64,000 bases of DNA from UBA5794 sp963714375 (GTDB lineage: Bacteria > Actinomycetota > Acidimicrobiia > Spongiisociales > UBA5794). Below, in pieces: positions 32,384-43,133 of the stretch; the stretch's first letter is position 1, and each line of letters starts with the position of its first letter. Position numbers and translations under genes: made by a program. The stretch covers positions 186,001 to 250,000 of the forward strand of contig CAVQOG010000008.1 of assembly GCA_963714375.1 (NCBI GenBank), in the 5' to 3' direction. The notes under the pieces are model-generated. The model ran no database searches. It worked only from the letters and a program-made list of their open reading frames with translations, and was not told the origin of the DNA.

Positions 32384-32676
32384 GTGACGGACTCGTTGGC
32401 TGGCTCGCCGACGGGTGCATCCTCGATGTCAGTGCTCTCGATACCGAAGCTCTCGATAACGGGGTTGGCGAGGAGTTTGGTGCACATCTCCTCTACCTGA
32501 GAGCGTGCCGTCGCCAGGTTCTTGGCCTCGACCTCGATCGCGATGATGCGTCCAAATGAGACATCGCCAACGCCGCTGTAGCCAAGATCGTGGAGAGCCT
32601 TTTTGGCTGTTGTTCCCTCGGGATCTGAGAGCCCTTCCTTCCGGGTGATCGTGACCCGGAACGTGTGGGTGGTCAC
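32380..32676 (-). CDS. purS: Phosphoribosylformylglycinamidine synthase subunit PurS
   Basis: A 98-residue PurS, slightly longer than the usual 80-85. It starts VTTHTFRVTITRKEGLSDPEGTTAKKALHDLGYSGV, the standard beta-alpha beginning with LSDPEG as the family motif, and contains IIAIEVEA. The acidic C-terminal extension of about 15 residues is not conserved in the family. The GTG at 32676 overlaps the purC stop by 4 nt. PurS bridges PurL and PurQ in the FGAM synthase complex. Confidence 0.94.
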   Translation of the reverse strand: MTTHTFRVTITRKEGLSDPEGTTAKKALHDLGYSGVGDVSFGRIIAIEVEAKNLATARSQVEEMCTKLLANPVIESFGIESTDIEDAPVGEPANESVT

Positions 32677-33563
32677 GATGCCCCCATCAGCGTCAGGTAG
32701 TCGGTGAACGATGTGTCTGTGAGGCGTTCGTACGCATCGATGTATCGATCGCTCGTCTGGGTAACCACCGAGTTCGGCATCGCTGGCGCTGGTGGCGTCT
32801 TGTCCCACCCGTGCTGGCCTTCGAGCCAGTCCCGGACCGGCTGCTTGTCGAATGAAGGCATCGTGGCACCCTCAGCCCACGCATCGGCTGGCCAATAGCG
32901 GGAGCTGTCCGGGGTGAGCACCTCATCGATCAGGATGATCTCGCCTTCGACAATCCCGAATTCGAACTTGGTGTCGGCAAGGATGATCCCGCGTTCGGCT
33001 GCGTACTCGGCACCGGTGCGGTAGATCGCAAGCGACCGAGCTTTGAGCTCCTCGTAGAGGTCGTTGCCAACGAAGGCCCTGGCATCGGCCTCGTTGAGGT
33101 TCTCATCGTGGCCGCTCTCAGCTTTCGTAGCCGGCGTGAAGATGGGCTCATCAAGTCTGCTCGCCATCTGAAGACCGTCCGGGAGGTGTTCCGTCGTTGG
33201 CCCACCGCCTGCTGCGTACTCCTTCCACGACGACCCGTACAGGTAGCCGCGGATGACGCATTCCATCGGAATGACCTCGGCGGAGAGCACGAGCATCGCC
33301 CGACCGGCGTAGGCATTCTTCTGCTCGGCGGTGAGGAAGTCCATTGCATGGGTGTCGGCTGAAACCAGGTGGTGCGACGTATCGAGGATGTCGAACCAGT
33401 GCAGAGACACGCCGGTGAGTACCTGTCCCTTGTGAGGGATCTCCTCGCCCAAGACGACGTCGAATGCCGAGATGCGGTCGCTCGCAACGATGAGGAGGTG
33501 GTCGTCGTCCACTCGGTAGATCTCGCGGACCTTGCCCGATCCAAGGTGTTCCATCTCTGTCAC
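32673..33563 (-). CDS. purC: Phosphoribosylaminoimidazole-succinocarboxamide synthase
   Basis: PurC joins CAIR and aspartate. The 296-residue product has HLGSGKVREIYRVDDDHLLIVASDRISAFDV at the N-terminus, PMECVIRGYLYGSSWKEY, and FTPATKAESGHDENL, with DTKFEFG and LIDEVLTPDSSRYWP later; all are standard SAICAR synthetase motifs. The long (yeast-like) version with a C-terminal extension is present. GTG 33563 is chosen because TACCAT lies 7 nt upstream; ATG 33554 is the alternative. It starts the purC-S-Q-L unit and is divergent from a globin gene. Confidence 0.95.
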   Translation of the reverse strand: MTEMEHLGSGKVREIYRVDDDHLLIVASDRISAFDVVLGEEIPHKGQVLTGVSLHWFDILDTSHHLVSADTHAMDFLTAEQKNAYAGRAMLVLSAEVIPMECVIRGYLYGSSWKEYAAGGGPTTEHLPDGLQMASRLDEPIFTPATKAESGHDENLNEADARAFVGNDLYEELKARSLAIYRTGAEYAAERGIILADTKFEFGIVEGEIILIDEVLTPDSSRYWPADAWAEGATMPSFDKQPVRDWLEGQHGWDKTPPAPAMPNSVVTQTSDRYIDAYERLTDTSFTDYLTLMGAS

Positions 33564-33570
33564 GACCGCG

Positions 33571-33576
33571 ATGGTA
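33571..33576 (-). promoter_or_regulatory. Leaderless -10 box for purC
   Basis: TACCAT on the minus strand ends 7 nt before the GTG at 33563. Confidence 0.6.
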
Positions 33577-33629
33577 GCCGGGGTTCCGAGGCGTCCGAAT
33601 ATGCCGTGCGATTCCTCGGATCGCCTCAA

Positions 33630-33635
33630 TATCCT
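33630..33635 (+). promoter_or_regulatory. Leaderless -10 box for the globin gene
   Basis: TATCCT ends 7 nt before the ATG at 33643, mirroring the purC promoter 54 nt away on the other strand. Confidence 0.6.
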
Positions 33636-33642
33636 CGCCGCA

Positions 33643-34041
33643 ATGGTGGACACGACACACCCGTGGGGAGACGCAGCGTCACCGTACGAGGCCATTGGCG
33701 GTCAGTCCGCAATCAGCGCCGTGGTCGAAACGTTCTACGACCTGATCGATGCCGAGGCGCCCACACTGCGAGCCATGCTTCCCACCGATGACTCGGTGTC
33801 GCGGCGCAAGCTTGCGAACTACCTCATTGAATGGACGGGCGGCCCGAGTTTGTACACGGTCGAGCGGGGCCACCCAAGGATGCGAGCCAGACACCTTCCA
33901 TTCGAGATCGGCAGCGACGAGGTGGATCAGTGGCTTGCGTGTATGGACCAGGCCCTTGATGCCAACGAAGTCAGCGGCGATGTCCGGACCTTCCTCGACG
34001 ACCGCTTGACAGCTCTTGCCCATCACATGAGGAACGCGTAG
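33643..34041 (+). CDS. Truncated haemoglobin, group II type
   Basis: A 132-residue 2-on-2 globin. The sequence follows group II trHb order: YEAIGGQSAISAVVETFYDLI, then a LIEWTGGPSLYTVERGHPRMRARHLPFEIG segment with the proximal His in RARH and the typical GGP turn, then DQWLACMDQAL. Such proteins bind O2 or NO and may serve in redox defence. The ATG at 33643 fits a leaderless transcript. The stop TAG is followed within 3 nt by a heptamer tract. It lies on the opposite strand inside the purine cluster with no obvious link. Confidence 0.92.
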   Translation: MVDTTHPWGDAASPYEAIGGQSAISAVVETFYDLIDAEAPTLRAMLPTDDSVSRRKLANYLIEWTGGPSLYTVERGHPRMRARHLPFEIGSDEVDQWLACMDQALDANEVSGDVRTFLDDRLTALAHHMRNA

Positions 34042-34042
34042 G

Positions 34043-34066
34043 AGCTTTCAGCTTTCGGCTTTCAGC
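34043..34066. repeat. Left heptamer tract of four-helix-bundle cassette 1
   Basis: CTTTCAG, CTTTCGG, CTTTCAG in register, beginning 1 nt after the globin stop. It also encodes the stop codon of the four-helix-bundle gene on the other strand. Confidence 0.9.
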
Positions 34067-34424
34067 CCGGAGCGTCTGAGGTTCGATCAATAAGCCGACC
34101 GAGCATCCGACGGATCGACTCCGAAGACCCGACGATCTCCGATAGTTGTTGGACATCGCCTATTTCGGTGTTGATCGCGATTTGGGCTTGCGTCTCGGGC
34201 TCGCAGGCGGAGCCATAGGCAATCCTGAGGAACCGTGCGAAGTCCTTGTCGGAACCGCGGCCGCAGCCCTCGGCAATGTTTCTCGGCACCGACACCGCGG
34301 ACTTCCTCATCTCCGAGGCAAGGCCAAACCACTCCCGTTTCGGAAAACTCAGCGTTGCATGAAAGCAAGTCCGCGTGAGCTCCATGGACTCGCGCCAAAC
34401 TTCCAGATTTCGAGAATCCTGCAT
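34062..34424 (-). CDS. Four-helix-bundle protein (23S rRNA intervening-sequence/S23 family), copy 1
   Basis: A 120-residue protein with the family pattern: RNLEVWRESMELTRTCF, SFPKREWFGLASEMRKSAVSVPRNIAEGCGRGS, DFARFLRIAYGSACEPETQ, and a closing leucine-rich helix. The family was first seen encoded inside 23S rRNA intervening sequences and includes relatives of the Avd protein of diversity-generating retroelements; here there is no rRNA, reverse transcriptase or template repeat nearby. The gene is bracketed by heptamer tracts of inverted orientation and lies between the stop codons of purB and the globin gene, as an inserted cassette would. Confidence 0.88.
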   Translation of the reverse strand: MQDSRNLEVWRESMELTRTCFHATLSFPKREWFGLASEMRKSAVSVPRNIAEGCGRGSDKDFARFLRIAYGSACEPETQAQIAINTEIGDVQQLSEIVGSSESIRRMLGRLIDRTSDAPG

Positions 34425-34463
34425 GCGAGTACGAAGACCACGCGGGAGTCGAGATAAAAAGGT

Positions 34464-34495
34464 CTCCGAAAGTCGAAAGTCGAAAGCCGAAAGCC

Positions 34496-34501
<6 letters not shown>
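34464..34501. repeat. Right heptamer tract of four-helix-bundle cassette 1
   Basis: CCGAAAG, TCGAAAG (twice), CCGAAAG, CCCTAAAG; read on the minus strand this is CTTTCGG/CTTTCGA, the same word as the left tract in inverted orientation. It reaches the purB stop codon. Confidence 0.9.
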
Positions 34502-35787
<1,286 letters not shown>

Positions 35788-35791
<4 letters not shown>

Positions 35792-36234
35792 TGGGCAAGC
35801 TCCTCCCGGTATGCGTCGAGCTTCGCAGCAAGCTCGACGTCACTCACCGAGAGGATCGCGGCTGCCAGATATGCGGCGTTCGCCGATGAATCGATCGCCA
35901 CGGTGGCCACAGGGATTCCTGTCGGCATCTGGACGGTGGAGTACAACGCATCGACACCACCGAGTCCGCCCGCTGACACAGGGATGCCGATCACGGGCAG
36001 CGTTGAGTGGGCGGCGACCGCACCAGCGAGGTGGGCAGCCTTGCCAGCCCCACAGATGATGACTCCGAACCCGTTGTCCCTGGCACTCGCCGCAAACTCG
36101 GAGACCTTGTGGGGTGTCCGATGGGCAGACATGACGTGTACCTCATGCTCGATTCCGAAGTCGTGGAGCACAGCAGCAGCCGGCTCCATCTTCCCCATGT
36201 CCTTTTCTGATCCCATCAAAATGGCAACCTTCAT
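35788..36234 (-). CDS. purE: N5-carboxyaminoimidazole ribonucleotide mutase
   Basis: A 148-residue class I PurE that rearranges N5-CAIR to CAIR. ILMGSEKDMGKM, EVHVMSAHRTPHKV with the catalytic His, and AGKAAHLAGAVAAHSTLPVIGIPV are standard. Class I enzymes need PurK, which is not in the window and must be elsewhere. The start shares one nucleotide with the purD stop (TGATG), and the stop overlaps purB by ATGA, so the purD-E-B genes are one translationally coupled unit. Confidence 0.95.
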
Positions 36235-37496
36235 CAGCTATCCCTCCGTGTCGCCCCGATGTCGGTGCGAAAGTGTTTTCCCGAGAACTTGATTGTCGCA
36301 GCAGTCGCGTACGCCTTCATTCGTGCGTCACTGATCGTGTCTCCGGTCCCGACCACATTGAGGACCCTGCCCCCTGCTGTCACGAGTCGATCACCGTCAC
36401 GGGACGTACCAGCGTGAAACAAGGTCGTTCCCTCCGTCGGGATCCCGACGTCGATCTCGTCACCTGTTCGTGGGGAATCCGGATATCCATCGGCGGCGAG
36501 AACCACGTTGACGGTCGCGGTATCGGTCCATCGAAGCTCGACCCATGCCAGAGCCCCCCGTGTTGCGGCGTCGATCGCATCGAGCAGATCAGACGAAAGG
36601 CGTGGCATCAACGCCTGGGTCTCGGGATCGCCGAGGCGCACATTGAACTCGACCACCCGCGGCCCGACGCTTGTCAACATCAAGCCGACATAGAGGAAGC
36701 CCGTGTAGGGAATCCCACGCCGTTCGAGTTCCGCAAGCGTCGGCAAGGCAACCTGCTCCGTCGTCCATTCGATGAGATCGTCAGGCAGATCGGCGACAGG
36801 TGAGTACGAGCCCATACCACCCGTATTGGGTCCCAGATCGCCGTCCTTCAAGCGTTTGTAGTCACGGGCTGGTTCGAACGGAATTGCCACGCCATTGGCG
36901 CACAGGAAGAACACGGAAACCTCGTCGCCTTCCATGTATTCCTCGATCACGACCGATGCATCGGGCGATCCGAAACGTCCATCGAGGCACTCGTCAGCCC
37001 AGGCAGTCGCAGCTTTGAGCGATTCGGTGACAAGGACGCCCTTCCCTGCCGCCAAGCCGTCTGCCTTCACAACATATGGCCCATCGGCTTGCGCAAGGTA
37101 TGCCTTGGCCAGTGTCGCATCCGTGAATGTTTTGGAGGCTGCGGTCGGAATCCCAGCACGAGCCATGACATCTTTCGCAAACGACTTGGACGCCTCCAGT
37201 TTGGCTCCAGACATCGAGGGCCCGAATACCGCTATGCCGACCTCGGTGAGGGCATCGGCAATACCCGCAGCCAGCGGTCCCTCGGGGCCGATGATCACGA
37301 GATCTATCGAATTGGCCTCGACCAATTCGACAATAGCAACCGCGTCTGTCGGATCGATATCGGGAACGACGAGGCCTAGTTGGGCGAGGCCGGGATTTCC
37401 AGGGCATGAGATGAGTGCATCGAGTTTTGGGCTTTGGACCAGCTTCCATCCGATGGCGTGTTCTCGACCACCGCCACCAAGGAGGAGGACCCGCAT
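36234..37496 (-). CDS. purD: Phosphoribosylamine-glycine ligase
   Basis: PurD makes GAR from phosphoribosylamine, glycine and ATP. The 420-residue ATP-grasp enzyme starts MRVLLLGGGGREHAIGWKL and shows PGNPGLAQLG, IIGPEGPLAAGIADAL, SKSFAKDVMARAGIPTA, GPYVVKADGLAAGKGV and GFLYVGLMLT. ATG 37496 follows the purA stop by 4 nt; the longer frame reaching into purA is not coding. Length is normal. Confidence 0.96.
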   Translation of the reverse strand: MRVLLLGGGGREHAIGWKLVQSPKLDALISCPGNPGLAQLGLVVPDIDPTDAVAIVELVEANSIDLVIIGPEGPLAAGIADALTEVGIAVFGPSMSGAKLEASKSFAKDVMARAGIPTAASKTFTDATLAKAYLAQADGPYVVKADGLAAGKGVLVTESLKAATAWADECLDGRFGSPDASVVIEEYMEGDEVSVFFLCANGVAIPFEPARDYKRLKDGDLGPNTGGMGSYSPVADLPDDLIEWTTEQVALPTLAELERRGIPYTGFLYVGLMLTSVGPRVVEFNVRLGDPETQALMPRLSSDLLDAIDAATRGALAWVELRWTDTATVNVVLAADGYPDSPRTGDEIDVGIPTEGTTLFHAGTSRDGDRLVTAGGRVLNVVGTGDTISDARMKAYATAATIKFSGKHFRTDIGATRRDS

Positions 37497-37500
37497 CGCT

Positions 37501-38808
<1,308 letters not shown>

Positions 38809-38924
38809 CCTGAGTTCGGGTCCGCCACAGATCCAGGGGCCCGACATTGCCAACGTCGCTGGTCTCGGCACTAGTCTTCCTCCTCGGTTAGCGTGCTCGT
38901 GACATCGAATCGAACGGAGCGTCT

Positions 38925-39449
38925 GTGGACGAGCGAATCGTCACCCGAAAAGCGACTCTTGAGCCAGTGAATGAACCTGTGGTTCTCGCTGTATCTGACA
39001 CACCCCCTGTCAGGACCGAAGCACTTCACATCTCGACGACTTCTGCGACGGAGTTCTGGGATGTCACCGATGTCGTGCGCGGCGTTGCGAAGCGATCCGG
39101 GGTAACTCACGGTCAAGTGGTTGTCTACTCTCCGCACACGACAACAACAGTGCTGATCAATGAATCCGAGACCGGTTTCCTCAACGATTTCCGTCGGACT
39201 ATCGACGGTCTCGTTCCCGCCAACATCTACTACGAGCACGACGACCATGAGCTTCGTACTGAGAACCTGCAGGAGGACGAGTTCATCAACGGCCATGCCC
39301 ATGTCCGTCAGCTCCTCACGGGCCAGCCGTCCGTAACCGTCCCCATTGTCGACGGTGAAGTTCTCCTCGGCCAATGGCAACGAGTCCTCTTTGCCGAACT
39401 CGACCAGGCCCGAGACCGCCGAGTCTTCATCCACGCTCAGGGAGCCTGA
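38925..39449 (+). CDS. YjbQ/UPF0047 secondary thiamine-phosphate synthase-like protein
   Basis: A 174-residue protein. From residue about 33 it follows UPF0047: EALHISTTSATEFWDVTDVVRGV, VVVYSPHTTTTVLINESE, LLTGQPSVTVPIVDGEVLLGQWQRVLFAELDQARDRRVFI. Some members show thiamine-phosphate synthase activity in vitro, but the main role is unknown. An N-terminal extension of about 30 residues is not typical. The GTG start has GGAG about 5 nt upstream. The gene faces the purA promoter, with 152 nt between them. Confidence 0.85.
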   Translation: MDERIVTRKATLEPVNEPVVLAVSDTPPVRTEALHISTTSATEFWDVTDVVRGVAKRSGVTHGQVVVYSPHTTTTVLINESETGFLNDFRRTIDGLVPANIYYEHDDHELRTENLQEDEFINGHAHVRQLLTGQPSVTVPIVDGEVLLGQWQRVLFAELDQARDRRVFIHAQGA

Positions 39450-39474
39450 CGGCTCCTGAATCAACCGGCTCAAT

Positions 39475-39521
39475 GCCGATTGATTCTGATTCCAGATTCC
39501 TGATCCCTGATTCCTGATTCT
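39475..39521. repeat. Left heptamer tract of four-helix-bundle cassette 2
   Basis: TGATTCC, AGATTCC, TGATCCC, TGATTCC, TGATTCT in 7-nt register between YjbQ and the second four-helix-bundle gene. Confidence 0.9.
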
Positions 39522-39549
39522 CTCCTTGACTCAGACGTGATTGACGGGA

Positions 39550-39912
39550 TCAGGAACGCTGATCTTGGAGTGAACGGCTCAAGCCAATCAGCATTGCGCG
39601 TATCGCGCTGATTTCCGACTGCAGTTCCTCGACGCGCTCGGGAATCGTGAGTCCGATACGCCTGGCCAACTCAAGTTGGGTATCGAGGTCTGACGCGGAG
39701 CCAAGGCAGATGTCGATGAATCGACGAAAGTCGGCGGCGGTTCGACGTGAGGCACCCTCGGCGATGTTGGATGCGATCGAAACGGATGCCCGACGCATTT
39801 GTGTCACCAAGCCATACCGTTCCAACTGAGGGAAGGACTCCGTCTGGTCATAGACCGCTTGAGCGAGGTCCATTGACTTCTGCCACACCACGAGATTTCG
39901 ATGGTTGTGCAT
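39550..39912 (-). CDS. Four-helix-bundle protein (23S rRNA intervening-sequence/S23 family), copy 2
   Basis: A 120-residue homologue of the product at 34.1 kb, clearly diverged from it. It shows HNHRNLVVWQKSMDLAQAVY, RYGLVTQMRRASVSIASNIAEGASRRT, DFRRFIDICLGSASDLDTQLELARRIG, and a terminal helix. The ATG at 39912 is preferred over a TTG three codons upstream. As with copy 1 there is no rRNA gene or retroelement nearby, and the gene is bracketed by heptamer tracts using the same word in inverted orientation. The stop codon lies in a CTGATCC word. Confidence 0.87.
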   Translation of the reverse strand: MHNHRNLVVWQKSMDLAQAVYDQTESFPQLERYGLVTQMRRASVSIASNIAEGASRRTAADFRRFIDICLGSASDLDTQLELARRIGLTIPERVEELQSEISAIRAMLIGLSRSLQDQRS

Positions 39913-40013
39913 GTGAAACAACTACCAGAATCCGGACTGGATTGGAACGGGTGTGGCCAGCGATGGTCGTCACGAAGACCGTGGTTCCGTCAGAATCGAC
40001 CGCTTGCGATTTT

Positions 40014-40055
40014 GATCTGGGATCTGGAATCTGGGATCTGGGATCTCTGATTCGG
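40014..40055. repeat. Right heptamer tract of four-helix-bundle cassette 2
   Basis: GATCTGG (twice), AATCTGG, GATCTGG, GATCTCT, GATTCGG in perfect 7-nt register; on the minus strand these read CCAGATC/CCAGATT, matching words of the left tract. Confidence 0.9.
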
Positions 40056-40165
40056 TGGCGCCGGCGTGCTTGGCGGGCTAGGTTTACTAACAGTCCCGAT
40101 TTCGATCGGTGCTTCGCGGTGAGAATCATCGTGAGTAACAAGCAAATGAAATGAGAGGTAACAGC

Positions 40166-41269
40166 ATGTTGAAGCGACTTGCTGTGCTCTTCGCCGTTCT
40201 AGCTCTCGTTGCCGCAGCATGCGGTGGCGACAGTGGCGATGACACCACAACCTCCACCACGGCGGCACCTGACACAGGTCAGGGCACCGAAGGTGGAACG
40301 CTCGCAACTGTACAAGCCCGTGGAACACTCAAATGTGGTGTTTCCGGTGGTGCTCCTGGTTTTACTGAGATCGCACCTGACGGCACGTACTCCGGTATTG
40401 ATGTCGACACATGTCGAGCCGTAGCCGCTGCCGTTCTCGGCGACGGGAACGCAGTGGAGTTCCGTCCGTTGACTGCAGCAGAGCGCTTCGCCGCTCTTGA
40501 CAGCGGTGAGATCGACGTACTCATCCGTAACACGACCTGGACACAGACTCGTGACACGGAACTGACAAACGACTTCGTTGCAACGACGTTCTATGACGGC
40601 CAGCAGATCATGGGTAATCCGGCGACGCTCGCCGGCCTGACTGTTGATGGCGGCTTTGCCGACATTGATGGCGCTGTTGTCTGCACGAACGCAGGTACAA
40701 CAACCGAGCAGAACATCAAGGAAGGCGCTGAGCAGGCTGGTGTCACCATCCAGCTCAAGACCGTTGAGACGTTCACCGAGTCCATGGACGGCTTTATCGC
40801 CGGTACATGTGACATCGTAACGACCGACGGTTCCGGTCTCTTCGGACACCGTGCATCCAACATCGCAGCAGGCACGCCTGGTGCTGACGCTTGGGTCATC
40901 TTCCCAGAGGCACCGATCTCCAAGGAGCCACTCGGCCCCGTTGTTCGTGAGAACGACTCTGAGTGGTTCGACGTTGTTCAGTGGACAGTGTTCGCACTGT
41001 TCTCCGCTGAAGAGCTCGGTATCAATCAGGGCAATGTTGACGCCATGATGGAAGGCGGCGGCGAAGCCGGTCGTCTCCTCGGTGGCGAAGGCGAGATCCA
41101 GTCCGCGATGGGTCTGTCCGCAGACGCGTTCGCTAACTCGATCAAGGCTGTCGGCAACTACGGCGAGATCTACGAGCGCAACCTTGGCCCAATCGGGCTT
41201 GTGCGCGCTGGTACGTACAATGACCAGTGGTACGACGGTGGTCTGATCTACTCACCACCATTCAGGTAA
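40166..41269 (+). CDS. aapJ: Amino-acid ABC transporter substrate-binding lipoprotein (AapJ type)
   Basis: A 367-residue solute-binding protein with lipobox VAAAC near residue 19 and a Thr-rich linker. The family 3 SBP domain starts at TLATVQARGTLKCGVSGGAPGF; GTYSGIDVDTCRAVAAAVLGD and RNTTWTQTRDTEL are close to AapJ/BztA proteins of general L-amino-acid transporters. The C-terminal Gly-rich MMEGGGEAGRLLGGEGEIQ and YGEIYERNLGP are also typical of this subgroup. GAGAGG lies about 7 nt before the ATG. A strong hairpin terminator separates it from the permease genes, which would make the binding protein the most abundant product. Confidence 0.93.
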   Translation: MLKRLAVLFAVLALVAAACGGDSGDDTTTSTTAAPDTGQGTEGGTLATVQARGTLKCGVSGGAPGFTEIAPDGTYSGIDVDTCRAVAAAVLGDGNAVEFRPLTAAERFAALDSGEIDVLIRNTTWTQTRDTELTNDFVATTFYDGQQIMGNPATLAGLTVDGGFADIDGAVVCTNAGTTTEQNIKEGAEQAGVTIQLKTVETFTESMDGFIAGTCDIVTTDGSGLFGHRASNIAAGTPGADAWVIFPEAPISKEPLGPVVRENDSEWFDVVQWTVFALFSAEELGINQGNVDAMMEGGGEAGRLLGGEGEIQSAMGLSADAFANSIKAVGNYGEIYERNLGPIGLVRAGTYNDQWYDGGLIYSPPFR

Positions 41270-41290
41270 ATCACACCTGAGCAAACAAAT

Positions 41291-41320
41291 AGAAGAGGCG
41301 CCCTCCGGGGCGCCTCTTCT
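41291..41320 (+). terminator. Hairpin after aapJ
   Basis: A 13-bp perfect stem AGAAGAGGCGCCC with a 4-nt loop TCCG. It has only a weak T-rich tail, so it likely acts as a partial terminator or 3' stabiliser between aapJ and aapQ. Confidence 0.8.
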
Positions 41321-41343
41321 CGTTTCGCATAACGCATACACGG

Positions 41344-41500
41344 AGTCCAGAAGCTGGACTTCCCGATTGCGGACGACGGTGATCCCGTCCGACGTCTGTT
41401 CTGACTTCTGACTTCTGACTTCTGGGATCGGTCATCGGGAACCCGAAGCCGGTTCCTTGGAGTTCAGCGGCTGAACTCCGGTCATTGGTCATCGGAAGGT
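41344..41500. repeat. Composite repeat: hairpins plus heptamers upstream of aapQ
   Basis: The 318-nt gap between aapJ and aapQ holds, in order, the aapJ hairpin; a small hairpin AGTCCAG-AAG-CTGGACT (41344-41360); heptamers CTGACTT x3, CTGGGAT, CGGTCAT (41401-41435); a hairpin GGAACC-N7-GGTTCC (41438-41456); a hairpin with 10-bp arms GGAGTTCAGC/GCTGAACTCC (41459-41479); more CGGTCAT-like units; and a last hairpin CGAAACC/GGTTTCG at about 41521-41540. No gene is seen. Confidence 0.85.
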
Positions 41501-41587
41501 CCACCACTGGCAAGGCGGGTTCGAAACCTCTAGGGTTTCGCCAGACATCGCGCTGTGAGTTGCAGTGAAGCGCGGGGAAGGCGCCGC

Positions 41588-43132
41588 ATGACGGTTCAGG
41601 TTCGAGAGCAGCAGAAGACGCCGCTGTGGCGTAATGCAACGTTCCTGAAGTGGGGCGTGCAGCTGTTGGTCCTCGGACTGGCGATTGGGTTCTTTGCGCT
41701 GCTCGGCAAGCGGGCCGTGGAGAACTTCAACGCTCGTGGCGCAACATTCAATTGGGACTGGCTCACCGACCCATCGGACTTCTTGATCTTCGAGGGCATT
41801 GACCTTGACCCTGACTCGGGCATCCGAGCCCTCGCTGTCGGGGCAATGAACACGTTGCGGATCTCGATCACGGGAATCATTGCCGCGACGATCCTCGGCA
41901 CGATCATCGGTGTCGCTCGGCTTTCGAAGAACTGGATCGTGACCAAGCTCGCATCGATCTACATTGAAATCATCCGCAACATTCCGCTGCTCGTCCAGCT
42001 CTTCTTCTGGCAAGCAATGGTGTTCACACTTCCGGCGCTCACAGCAGCCGACATCGGTGAGTATTGGTTCAAGGCTTCAAACAAGGGATTCGGAATCGCA
42101 TGGGTGAGCTGGAACGGAGGGTTCTTCCCGTGGTTGACGTTCCTCCTCGTCGGCTTCATCGTCAGTAGATATGTGGCGCGGTGGCGGAAGGGCATCTTCG
42201 AGGAAACCGGACAGCCTGCACATTCCGGGCGGTACGTGCTGGCAACTGTAGGACTTTTCGCCGTTGTCGGTTGGTTCGCTTGGCCGATCCTGAGCTTCAT
42301 GGAACCCGTGCTCACGGGCATCGCCGACTTCATCGACGGCATTCCGGCAATCACCGTACCCATCCTTATAGCGGTGGCAGCGCTCGGGTCTGCGGTGTGG
42401 TGGATTCGGAACTTCTTCGAATCCCGTCGCACGCCCGCAGGGTTCGGAAAGCTCACCGATGACGACTGGTTCCGTGTCATCTTTGCCGGTGTCATGGGCG
42501 TTGTGGTCGCCGTGTTGGCGTTTGTCATCTCCGGGTTCGAGATCTCGACGGTCCAGGGGGATGTCCAGTCAGTCGCCGAACTGATTCGTACCGGGGTCGC
42601 AAATGTATTTGATTGGCTTGGGCGAAGCTTCGCCGATGACGGTGGCGAGCCACTGAACTTTGCAAAGGCGTCGGTTGTTCAGACAGGTAACTTCGTCCAA
42701 TACGGCAACACCGGCACAGTCATGACGGTGCCCTTCTTTGCGATCTGGTTCGCTGTGACCCTGTACACGGCGTCTTTCATTGCTGAGATCGTGCGTGGGG
42801 GGATTCTCGCTGTGTCGAAGGGTCAGACCGAGGCTTCACAAGCTATGGGACTCAAACGGTCCCAGTATCTTCGCCTCATCATCCTGCCCCAGGCATTCCG
42901 CATCATTCTGCCTCCGCTGGGGAACCAATACCTCAACTTGTTCAAGAACACTTCGCTCGGAGTTGCCGTCGGGTACTCCGAGATTGTCTCGATCGGCGCC
43001 ACGCTGATGAACAAGAACGGCCAAACCTTGCCGATTGTCCTTGTGTGGATGGCATTCTTCCTCACCGGAAGCCTCCTGATTTCATCGATCGTGAACTACT
43101 ACAACCGCAAGATGAAGCTGGTCGAGCGCTGA
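41588..43132 (+). CDS. aapQ: Amino-acid ABC transporter permease (AapQ type)
   Basis: A 514-residue permease with at least eight hydrophobic helices. The HisM-type core is split by a long periplasmic/membrane insertion: NTLRISITGIIAATILGTIIGVARLS and EIIRNIPLLVQLFFWQ in the first part, then the EAA loop EIVRGGILAVSKGQTEASQAMGLKRSQYLRLIILPQAFRIILPPLGN in the last. This split is characteristic of AapQ/BztB. The protein is longer than the usual 400 residues because of extra helices in the middle. GGGGAAGG lies 7 nt before the ATG. Confidence 0.92.
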   Translation: MTVQVREQQKTPLWRNATFLKWGVQLLVLGLAIGFFALLGKRAVENFNARGATFNWDWLTDPSDFLIFEGIDLDPDSGIRALAVGAMNTLRISITGIIAATILGTIIGVARLSKNWIVTKLASIYIEIIRNIPLLVQLFFWQAMVFTLPALTAADIGEYWFKASNKGFGIAWVSWNGGFFPWLTFLLVGFIVSRYVARWRKGIFEETGQPAHSGRYVLATVGLFAVVGWFAWPILSFMEPVLTGIADFIDGIPAITVPILIAVAALGSAVWWIRNFFESRRTPAGFGKLTDDDWFRVIFAGVMGVVVAVLAFVISGFEISTVQGDVQSVAELIRTGVANVFDWLGRSFADDGGEPLNFAKASVVQTGNFVQYGNTGTVMTVPFFAIWFAVTLYTASFIAEIVRGGILAVSKGQTEASQAMGLKRSQYLRLIILPQAFRIILPPLGNQYLNLFKNTSLGVAVGYSEIVSIGATLMNKNGQTLPIVLVWMAFFLTGSLLISSIVNYYNRKMKLVER

Positions 43133-43133
43133 T

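Noticed and set aside
34062..34424. Diversity-generating retroelement (Avd homologue)
   Set aside because: No reverse transcriptase, template repeat or variable repeat is present anywhere in the window; only the four-helix-bundle family resemblance remains.
38871..39473. Minus-strand ORF of 200 residues over YjbQ
   Set aside because: It is antisense to a well-conserved UPF0047 gene and has no recognisable domain.
41515..41545. tRNA-like GGTTCGAAACC motif upstream of aapQ
   Set aside because: The flanks do not form T-arm or acceptor stems; it folds as a simple 7-bp hairpin instead.
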